Assembly (NCBI GenBank): GCA_029204225.1
Contig: CM055105.1
Coordinates: 14,285,221-14,349,220 of the forward strand
Origin: Diphasiastrum complanatum
Taxonomy: Eukaryota; Streptophyta; Lycopodiopsida; Lycopodiales; Lycopodiaceae
Direction: 5' to 3'
Length of the DNA stretch: 64,000 bases
A program made the position numbers and the translations under genes. How positions within the stretch are numbered: the stretch's first letter is position 1; each line of letters opens with the position of its first letter. The notes beneath the pieces are model-generated. The model was given only the letters and a program-made list of their open reading frames with translations. It was not told the DNA's origin and did no database searches. Positions 32,000 to 40,945 of the stretch are shown one piece after another.

Positions 32000-34100
32000 A
32001 TGGCGAGGAACAAATCCACCTCCCATGCCATAACTACTGTACAGCCATCCCATTTCCGTGTTTCCCCTGGTACTGGCCGTAGGCATGGCAGGAAGCAGGT
32101 CTGGTTGAGGGAGATCAAAAAACTCCAGAGATCAACTGAATTGTTGATTCCTAGAGCTCCTTTCGGCCCATCTGTTCGGAATGTCACTCTGTCACTTGGG
32201 CTGAATGTTCGTTTTGTCGTGACAACCATGCAGGCGTTATAGGAGGGTGCTGCAGAAGATTTTCTATCCCAATTTTTTGAAGATACTTGTCTTTTGGCAG
32301 TGCATGGTAAGCGTGTCACCATCATGCCAAAGGATTTCGTCATTGTCAAAAGGCTTCAGGACAGATATTCTGGTCTGCATGTTGATAATGCCAAGACCTC
32401 CGGAGACCTGCCTCTAGATAGAACCGACGTGCCTACTACCTCTAGGAGGAAGAGAAAGCAGCCTGTCCCCAAGAAGGCTGAATCTCGAAGGCCAACTGCT
32501 TCCCTTCCTCCTAGACATATCCTGGCCAAGAGACCCCGTGTCTTCCTGAGCTCTAAGTCAGATGCTGGAGAATCTGACTCAGATCGAGAATCTTCACCCC
32601 TTCCTCCTCCTGTTAATCGTCTAGCTCCTCAGCAGGTTGCATCACCAAAAGTGTTGATTATCCAAGAGGAGCTAGACAAAATAACAGAGAAATCTGTAAA
32701 TATTGTTTCCACTTCTGCTTCTGCTCCTGTACATAATCTTTTTGTGAGAATTCCATACGATCCATCCCAAGTTTTTTTTTATTCTGAACATTATAATCAA
32801 TACGAGACCTACCTAGCTAGCAAAATTGATCCTCTCGGTAACTTTTTTGATTTTTTTCTTCCAGATGTAGAAGTTTTAGACTAAGTCCCAAATTTTGTGC
32901 CGAGCTAAAAGATAAGACCTCAGAAATTTCAGATGTAATAGTGGAGGCTGGAGTTTCTTTTTTGCAGAATAGTATTAGTTTCAATTTTCATGGTACAGTT
33001 TTTGTAGTTACTCCATTTTTCATGGGAGCGGTAAAGACGAAAGAAGCCAATTTTGAGAAGGCTTGTATTTTATCGAGTGCAGTCCTATGGTGAAATTCTA
33101 TTTGATTCCATATGAAAATAAGTAAGAATTGCTCTTTTGTTTTTGTTGCTTTAATCTGGATTGTTGCATGCTTCATTGCTTTAATAAGAACGAAATTTTT
33201 TCATAAATATGAAGTTATCGATATTTGTATTTTGGTTGTTGCAGTCGGCATTGGAGCCTGAACATTCTTTTTGTAAAGATAATTAAGAAGGGAGTATCAA
33301 ATTTTCTATGTGTAAAATTAAACTCAACTGCAAATACACATAGAGAATTTGATTCTCTACTTCATGATGTCGTTCGGGATATACCGACAACGACAACTTC
33401 AATTGGAGAGATAACCATTAAATCTCTCAAGGTATATTCAATTTATCTCTGATATGCATGTATTCCTTTGTTAATTTAAATGTATCGTCATAGCATAAAT
33501 AAAATTTCTATCATAATATTACTAATTTTTGTTCTATATATGCACTGTGTACAGCAAAAAGACGTTTTTAGTTGTGCATGGTTCGTCTTGTACAATACGG
33601 ACCTATTTTTTGAATGGTATAATTTACAAATGGATGTTGATATTGAAAAGGTAATATTCTATTCATTTGTAGCTCATTTCATTCTGATTCATATTTTATT
33701 ACTATCATTGTTTTTAATTTGCTGTTTCTCGTGTTTTGTGATGACAGTTCACTCTTGAGCCGTATACTCCTGATGATGTATATAGATTTCGACAAGAGTT
33801 GATCAGAACCTATGCCCAGTACGGTGTAAGCGTTGCACTTGCAATGGAGCTTCAAAAGGTAGCTGCTCCTGTCTTAACAGCCTTTCAGGTTGTTCAGGAT
33901 GCAGATCTTATTTTATATGATAAAAAAGGAATAAAGTCTTTCCTAATACAGAGGAAGGCAATTTTGTAGCAGATATTCCACTTGTCTTAAAAGACATTGA
34001 GGCCCTTCCCGAAATAGAGGAGGGCGAGATTATAGAAGGAGTTGTTGCCTTATCAGTTCCTATTACTAATATAGAAAATATAAAAAAATTAATTGAATAG
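32000..34100 (+). pseudogene. Histone H3-like / Ulp1-like (C48) protease fusion gene
   Basis: The start is 32,000 (MARNKST; an ATG also precedes it at 31,997). Residues 1-36 are a basic tail, 36-123 a histone H3 fold: LREIKKLQRSTELLIP, VRFVV, FFEDT and HGKRVTIMPKDF. 'LLIPxAxF' and 'KDFxxxKRL' resemble centromeric H3. Residues 149-153 (RRKRK) and 176-181 (AKRPRV) look like nuclear signals, followed by an acidic Ser stretch. A protease follows: IPYENNRHWSL gives His (33,249-33,251), and QKDVFSCAWF gives Cys (33,573-33,575). The usual Asp position reads Asn (KLNST, 33,321-33,323). Introns: 33,122-33,244, 33,432-33,554 and 33,651-33,747. Breaks: TAG at 32,240-32,242 where histones have Gln, and frame changes near 32,850, 33,065 and 33,925. 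Convergent with X4. Probably a dead copy; fusion in one transcript is inferred from same-strand continuity. Confidence 0.7.
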
Positions 34101-34302
34101 AGATCTATTTGTAAATAGAGAGACATAAAAAAAAAAAAAGATACAATCATTTTACTTGTAAACAACCCGTTTATGGGTCTTTTTTATTGATATCACAATA
34201 GATTCTTACAATCAGCTTTGTCCATAGTCTAATATTGGAAGGCAATTCTTCTATAATGATAAAAAGACATCATGATTGGCATGTATTTGCTGATAGTGAA
34301 TC

Positions 34303-35658
34303 TCAATGTTCTTCCATAAGTTGGATTGTTTCGCCAACATCTCTGTATTTGATCTCGAGCTCATGTCTTTTATGTACCTACATAAAACTAATACAAAGTT
34401 AGTTAGAATTAGTGTAGAGTTTGTATTAGGAAGTTTTGATTGAAACTATTCATAAAAGATCGAATGTTTACAGTTACTTACAAGTTTACTATTGAAAATG
34501 AATCTGAAGTCTGAAAGTACATCATCTTGTAGGAGCAATAGTTCCCGTCGAATGTAGTTTAGACTCCAATAATCTTCCACCTCAACACATGTCGAATTGT
34601 ATATAATTTCAATATTTTTTCGTTTTGAATGTCCACTGGCTTCCAAGTCTTGATCGAGTGGCACCCATTTACCTTTATTTTTTTTTCATTTTTGATAACG
34701 GAAGCATAAGCTCAACATTTGTTTTTCAACTTGATAATGAAAGCACACGGAAGACATTTTAATTCTATATTCTATTTCTCCATCTGATCTTTTGTCCCAG
34801 CCTTCATCCATAAGTTCAGATAATAAACTATCTGATAAATTTTTGCATACAAACATCGTTGGGGCTTTGTGTACATTGACACTTGAAAATAAATCCACAA
34901 ATATATTCAAGGAGATAAACCAACTCAATTTAACTGTTTTTGATCCCGTGCTCATTTTTAATAGATTTTTTACATCATTATATATCTTGCAACAAAATGA
35001 TTCTGAAACTGTAGTATCTGGTGCAATCCATTCATCACTTTCAAAACTAGGTAATGGAATTGGTATTGTATGTCCAAAATTTTCTTTTGTATCAGGAATA
35101 TACATTGATTAATAAAAAAAGATCTCACTATCAACTAGATCTTTTGCAGTTCTACCTCGATATCGCAGTTGTCCAATATCAGTGTGAATAACATCTAACA
35201 CACTTGCTAAAGATCCACTCGGCTCCCATTCATTCATGTTGGATGGATAATAATCTGCAAGAGAAAAATGATCAGATGGGCAAGTTTACTATTAGATATT
35301 TATGAATGACAAAAATCAAACTATCAAAAATATCAATACTCACAGTTGGTTTTTTTGTGATCTTGACGGTTGAATCCTTGCACATTTATCTCTGAATGCA
35401 TATATACATGTTGGACTAGAATTTCAGAAATAGATTTTTCTCCTGATGATGTTCTGAAATCCAAAATTCTGGCATTCCAATAAGATCGAAATGATAGTTT
35501 TGACCTTTTCCTTTCTCGAAATGCTCCTCTTGATGATGAATGCATCAAAACCCAAGAGTTTTTTAATATTTTCTTGGCACCCATAATCCATTATGATATG
35601 TCTCGTTGAATAGAAGCATAGAGTCGATTGAGGAGCACGGCTTCCTTGATGGTGCCAT
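34303..35658 (-). pseudogene. Gene X, copy 4, the most complete
   Basis: The minus-strand start is the ATG at 35,658 (MAPSRKPCSSIDSML). Exon 1 reaches about 35,340 with one frame change near 35,584 and contains RSYWNARILDFRTSSGEKS and VQHVYMHSEINVQGFNRQ. After an intron the main exon (35,254 to about 34,482) has MNEWEP...VLDVIHTDIGQL, IFFY with GAA changed to TAA (near 35,117), IPLPSFESDEWIAPD, MSTGSK...LSWFISLNIF, CKNLSDSLLSELMDEGW and YIRRELLLLQDD. After an intron of about 100 bases a 24-codon last exon ends QLMEEH at 34,303. Total about 420 residues. No domain recognised. Tail to tail with the H3-protease gene, 202 bases between stops. Confidence 0.7.
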
Positions 35659-35899
35659 TTGTAATTTGCATGCAAAAATCTGAAACAATGAACTATGAAT
35701 CTAAAAATTTTCGTAGACAAAAAGCCATGAATCTGAAAAAAAGTGTTGGCAAAAATTTGAAACATTGATCTACTTGGCGTCACAAATTGACTCTAGTTAA
35801 CCCTGTTAACCATGGTTTGACAATGCATATACATTAAGGGTACATCAATTTTCTCATCTCAACCATCTATCATATTCATTTTCTATATTTTTGGGTCTC

Positions 35900-36135
35900 T
35901 TCAAACAGTGATGAGCTGGAAGGGCAAGCCTCATCAACCAATAGCATTTCCACATGCTGCCCAACGAAACATCAATATATTTAAAAAGTTTTTATTTTAT
36001 TTATATTTGAAAAATTCTACGTTACGTGGAAACCCCGAAGCTAAGGTTTCAATTGGTCCACATGGCAACGAAAATAAGAAAAAAAATAAAAAAACATCTT
36101 TTTCAAAGGCCCTCGTCGGGCTTTAAGTTTCTCTA
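35900..36135 (-). promoter_or_regulatory. Module M upstream of X4
   Basis: Read on the minus strand: CTCTAATG at 36,130, GGGCC/TTTGAAAAAGATG, a T-rich tract, CCACGTAACGTAG, then TTGGGCAGCATG near 35,957. The same order appears upstream of X2 and X3 and beside the PBS of E elements. It lies 250-480 bases upstream of the X4 ATG, a plausible promoter position. Confidence 0.5.
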
Positions 36136-36843
36136 ATGAGTAGAGAATGTCATAGCAAGGGCATGTGAAATTGTGAGCATTGAGATAATTATTGTACACT
36201 TCCTACGTATTTTTGTTTATAACGCAAAATCTTTTGGAATGGGTCAAAATCCTAAAAAAGAATAACCATTTTTCAGTTTTCTAATGTTTGCCCAAAAACA
36301 TGTTTTTTCACGAAAAAATTCTCATAAATCACAAAAAAATCTTTGCAAAAAATATGCATCTTGACAAAAAAAAAATTCAATACACCATGTCCAAAAAAAT
36401 CAAAATTACTAATATAATCTAAAACATTGAAAATGTCCAACTGACTAAAATGCACAAATGTTTATGGTGTTTTAATAGTCTAAATTGACTTTCATGAAAA
36501 AAAAACTTGTAGAATACATTTGATGCTAGTTATGCTAAAGCCACAAATTTTGAAACCACTGAAAATAATTTGTATATATATATTTTTTACAATTCAAATT
36601 CCGAAGAATTTTTTACTAACCCCTCTCAAGTCAGTCCTTGAAATATCACCAAGACTCATTTTCAACTATCAAAGTTGATGACTAATCTTTCTCGTTATAA
36701 GAGTCAGCATCCCATGTTGACAAAAAAATTGTATATTGTGGCTTTGCTACGTTAATGCCTAGTCAAAGATTATGGTTGTGCACTTAACCCAAGACGTCTT
36801 TGAAAAATATATATTGTTGATTTTCATAAATGGTTTGTCATTG
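36136..36843. other. AT-rich intergenic stretch, no gene seen
   Basis: A-rich runs and no frame above 60 codons with a motif. It separates the X4 upstream region from gene W and shows no repeat partner in the window. Confidence 0.5.
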
Positions 36844-37300
36844 TCAACTTGAAATTAAATGCAAGTATATCCATTTCTTGGAGATTTGAATTATCAACTC
36901 TTGGTTGATCTTTTGTTGTTCACGCTTCATCTTGCATTTTGGATCTAATTGTAACATTTGTAACTCGTACCTTTCCAAAAATACATTCTTTGAAGTGGAA
37001 CACACACGTACAATTCTTGACAACATGTCGTCACTCTGAATGAAGCCAACCACTTTAGCAATCCAAAATGAATGATTTTCGCTATTTTCTGAAGCTAAAA
37101 GTGTAGTAAGACTCCCAACGTTTATTTCATTGAAGTTACAAGACCATTTAGCATTGGAAGCGTTTACAATTAGGTGATTTTTTCTATAACCCAAATAAAT
37201 TCATGTTGTTTGTTTTGTAGAAGGATTAAAATTTAGATTGTTGTAAAATAACAGAGGAATCGACTACCATTGTAGGAATTCAAGTTCTAAATGGGTATTG
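36844..37300 (-). pseudogene. Gene W, hypothetical, FWIAKV motif
   Basis: A minus-strand frame of 116 codons (37,194-36,844), with a degenerate extension up to about 37,300, contains NSENHSFWIAKVVGFIQSDD and NVFLERYELQMLQLDPK. 'FWIAKV..' followed by a beta-rich stretch is reminiscent of BAH/Tudor-like modules in some plant mobile-element proteins, but this is weak. The upstream end runs into the minisatellite. There is no ATG near the conserved start, and stops break the extension. Confidence 0.35.
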
Positions 37301-37309
37301 AAACTCTTC

Positions 37310-37690
37310 AGACGACCATCATAAGTTCTCTCTTGACTTTTCTCTCTTGACTTATGCTCATCAGCATAAGTTCTCTTTGGACTTATGCTCAACATAACTT
37401 CTCTCTCGACTTATGCTAAGCATAAGTGCTCTCAACATAGGTCCTCTCTCAACCTATGCTCAACAAAAGTGCTCATTGCTCAAAAATACTCATTGCTCAA
37501 CACCGAACTTATGCTTAGCATAAGTACTCACTGGACCTATGCTCAGCATGAGGGAGGGATGACCTAGCATAACTGTTCATTGGACTTATGCTCAACATAA
37601 GTACTCAATGGACTTAAGCTCAAACCTATGCTCAACACAGGTCCTCATTGGACTTATGCTTAACATAAGTTTTTTCTCGACGAGAGACAA
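37310..37690 (-). repeat. CATAAGT stem-loop minisatellite, right copy
   Basis: Reverse complement of 5,975-6,332 with the same unit order, including the GACCTAGCATAA interruption. Together with the neighbouring AT-rich block it forms an inverted pair with arms of about 0.8 kb, 31 kb apart. Confidence 0.85.
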
Positions 37691-38988
37691 CCTATAAATT
37701 ATAAATCATAAATTATAAATCTAAAATAAAAATAGAAAAAATATTTTTTATTTTTACAAAAACCCCAAAAAAACCTATAATTAATTAAAAATAACTAATT
37801 AATTAAAAACAAAAATTGAAAATTAAAACTAAAAAATCAAGAAATTCAAAAAAAGATAAAATTAAAAAACGGAAAAATCCAAAAATAATTAAGAAATATT
37901 TAAAGAATGTAAATAACAAAAATATTAAAAATATTAAAAAAATCAAAAAAATCACAAAAATTAAAAATATTAAAAATATTAAAATATTAAAATATCACTA
38001 AAATCACAAAATTTTAATATCTCAAATAATTTTTTTTTAAAATAATAAAGTAATAAAACAATAAAAAATAATTTTTGAATAAAATTTAAATATATGAAAA
38101 TTTAAAAATTTTAAAGAATAAATAAAAATCTAAAAATTACAAAATTAAAATAGATAGATTATAAAAGAAACAAAAATGAAGTCGTGCGATAATCTTCAGA
38201 TTGGAAATTTTGTTGTACTTCTAGATTAAAAAAATAACTAAAGATCAGACGGTGGCTCCAATATATACAAATTTAGTTACTTAGGATCATGAAGTGGCTC
38301 TAACATATACAGACATTGGTAGACCTACTAGTTCTTATCCAAATATTTTAGTTGAAATTTTTATTGCATTGTAAAAATATTTAACACAATTGTGTATATG
38401 GACATTTTAGTTTATTTTATAAGATGATTGTATTTATTTTAAAAATAATTGTTTCATCAAAATGATATCAAAAAATTCTGTGTTATTTAAGTTTATTGAT
38501 AATTTAAATTAGTTAGATAAACAAATTTTTTGAAATTTAAAATTTGTAATTTCTTTTTAAATGTTAAAATATTAACATTAAATTACACGCAAGCTTTTGA
38601 AATTATATTAAAATCTTTTGAATCGTATTTTTTAAAATAAAAAAATTGAAGCTATTTAAATTTTTAAATTTATCTAATTTAAGAATGATTATGTATAATA
38701 ACAAATTACACCCAATTAATCTCTGTATTTTTTGTCATTTTGAATTGAAATTTTTTAAAATATTTTGTATCACTCGGTCCAAATTTGAAATATTTGTCAA
38801 AATGCAGTATCTTACAAATTATTAATTAATTTTTAAAATTAAAATTCAAAATTTACGTGAATTACCAACAATATAGAGCTTAAAAAATGAGTCCTCCTCC
38901 ATTTCATGTTTCAAAAGATTTCGCGTTTATCTTATTTGTTTAGTGTTAGTTTTCACCTCCCATTATTAATCAGTTGAATATACTGCAG
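37691..38988. repeat. AT-rich block A' and protease-gene flank
   Basis: 37,700-38,100 is the reverse complement of block A (5,540-5,974). From 38,760 the sequence matches the reverse complement of 25,560-25,339 and leads to the protease exon. Between them the sequence is more than 75% A/T by eye and non-coding; the 61-codon Lys/Asn/Ile frame at 37,816 is composition-driven. Confidence 0.6.
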
Positions 38989-39344
38989 ACACCCCAACAA
39001 AATGACTCATTTAGGTGTGCATGGTGTACTCTCTACAAAACAAAGCTATTTTTTGAGTGGTACAATATTCAAAAATATGTTGATATTGCGAAGGTGAGTT
39101 ATTTAGTTTTTTTTCTCATAAAATAATTATAATTGTTTATCATAAATATTTATCTAATATATGATATATTTTATTGCAGTTCGCCCTCCGTGGTTATACA
39201 ACAGATGAAGTGTACATGTTTCGACATGAGATCATCCTTAGCATATTGGCTAGGGCAACAACTCAAACAAGGACACCGTCTCGTGATATGTCTAACGCTA
39301 ATGAGGATGTAGTCATCCTGAACAAAGACGCAACACTTACATAA
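38989..39344 (+). pseudogene. Ulp1-like (C48) protease, C-terminal exons, copy 2
   Basis: After an acceptor at 38,988, exon 38,989-39,093 reads TPQQNDSFRCAWCTLYKTKL then FFEWYNIQ; the catalytic Cys codon is at 39,016-39,018. A GT-AG intron (39,094-39,179) follows, then exon 39,180-39,344 (FALRGYTTDEVYMFRHEI..., stop). Splice positions match the gene at 32,000-34,100 exactly in phase. His/Asp exons and the H3 part are missing; upstream is AT-rich DNA. It faces X3 tail to tail. Confidence 0.65.
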
Positions 39345-39661
39345 AGCAAAGCATAGAACTATTATACAATGTATAAAAATTATTAAAATATATTGATAGA
39401 GAAATAGACACTAGTTAATTGCAATAATGAGTCAATACAATGACATTTAAAGATAACATATTTCTCATTGTCAATATATACGAGCCAAGCTTGAGCTTTC
39501 TTTTATTAAAAAAAAGACAATATACATGAATTCCAAAATATTTACATATCGCAAATTATTGTTCTGATTGTTCTTTCACAACATCTGTATTGATGTCCAA
39601 CCAGGGTTTTTTCTTATTGAAGTAAAGTGTCTATAAATTGAATAAACATGATTGTCTTGTT
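39345..39661. other. Gap between convergent protease and X3 ends
   Basis: Shared 3' flank of the two convergent genes, repeated in reverse complement at 24,742-24,982. AT-rich with AATAAA-like words on both strands, fitting two facing polyadenylation regions. Confidence 0.4.
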
Positions 39662-40060
39662 TTATTCCTCCACAATAGTGATTGTTGTTGGTAGATCTTT
39701 ACAACATGTTATAAGCTCATGTATTTTTCGTAGCTGCAATAAGAAGAAAAAATCGTTAGTGGATCTATATTTGTATACAACATCATTTTGAATCAACCCA
39801 TTCTCATATGCAATAGTTATAGATTACTTACAAGTCTTCCATTGATAATGAATATGAAATAATTAGGTGATTTGATATAATTGAGGCACCAGTGCTTTTC
39901 CATCTCAATTACAGTTAAAAATTCTTTATTGTATTTGATGTTTATTTATTTTCAATCTGAATGACCATCCACTTGAAAGTCTTGATCTAGTGGTAGCCAA
40001 GTCCCACTCATTTTCTTAAATATCTAATAACTGGAGGTTAGACTAAGCACTTGTTTCTCA
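39662..40060 (-). pseudogene. Gene X, copy 3, exons 3-4
   Basis: On the minus strand: remains of EKQVLSLTS (about 40,055), GTWLPLDQDFQVDGHSD, an intron and CKDLPTTITIVEE with stop at 39,662. It is the reverse complement of the X2 end. At 40,060 it is cut by copia-2; the earlier exons of this X copy lie at 49,900-50,433, beyond copia-2 and an E element. Confidence 0.65.
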
Positions 40061-40062
40061 AT

Positions 40063-40454
40063 TAGGGTTTGGACCTGCTATAAAAGGATGTAACTCGAGG
40101 AGAGAGTGATCTTCTCTCTTATCTATCTCATTTCATGCTTATACATGGTTCTCTTGGGTTCTACTATCCATTGGTGCACTATCTTGGTGATTGCTTGCAA
40201 TTCTATGTGTAGAGTGATCTATATTTGCTATTTTTGGATCCACACGTGTGAAAGACAATAGCTTTTTGTTTTTGTATGGTCATCAATAGTACATAATCAT
40301 TTCATTCAAGTTTGATCATGTTCTATTGGTGTTTGCATCTCAATTTGTATGTAGATGCTGATTTTTCTACATTGGTGAGATTGGTAGTGTATTTCTCTTT
40401 CTAACCAAAGATCATTCAAGTAGAATGGATCTTAAGGATCTGAAATCTTTCACA
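40063..40454 (+). mobile_element. Copia-2 5' LTR (3' part only)
   Basis: Matches the last 390 bases of the LTR at 44,465-45,104. It has a TATA box (CTATAAAAGG, 40,078-40,087) and TCCACACGTGTGAAA near 40,240. It ends ATCTTTCACA at 40,454, the inverted partner of TGTGAAAGAT at the 3' LTR start. The first 250 bases are missing at the junction with X3. Confidence 0.85.
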
Positions 40455-40466
40455 TGGTATCAGAGC
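40455..40466 (+). promoter_or_regulatory. Copia-2 primer-binding site
   Basis: TGGTATCAGAGC directly after the LTR end, complementary to the initiator-Met tRNA 3' end. Confidence 0.9.
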
Positions 40467-40945
40467 TTGTGTTTCATTCATGAAGGAGGAAATCAGATCT
40501 ATCAATGATTTGGTGAAGATATCAAGTCTAGGGCATGCTAGAGAGGATTCTACACCAAAATCGGATTTTTTGCTTTTGTAGATTGGATCTTTTATAGATC
40601 AAAACACTAAATAGATCAATATACTTGTTCAATACTGGATTTGGCCGGTTTTTGGATCACTGGATCAGCCTAGGTAGTGGCGTATAGATTGCATATCAAA
40701 TTTTCAGCATTTGCGTGTAGATTTGGAATAGTCAATTTTTGTGATTTTGTCAAAACCCTAATTTTGATTAGATCTCTAGATAGTCTATGTGCTGATTTGC
40801 TTGGATAAGTGCTAGAAGAGAATTTGTGACATAGTTTCAAATCTTGGTGATTTCTTGTGTTGTTGTTCAAAGGAGTGCTTTGTGCATTTAAGCAATTTGA
40901 AAGAGAAGATCAGGTCATTGCCACATTGCAACCTCATTTGGAGTC

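Noticed and set aside
31771-32349. 192-codon minus-strand frame opposite the histone-like exon
   Set aside because: Antisense shadow of the H3-like frame; it crosses the iteron region and has no motif.
37816-38001. 61-codon Lys/Asn/Ile frame
   Set aside because: Pure composition effect of the AT-rich block; no homologue in the inverted partner at 5,540-5,974.
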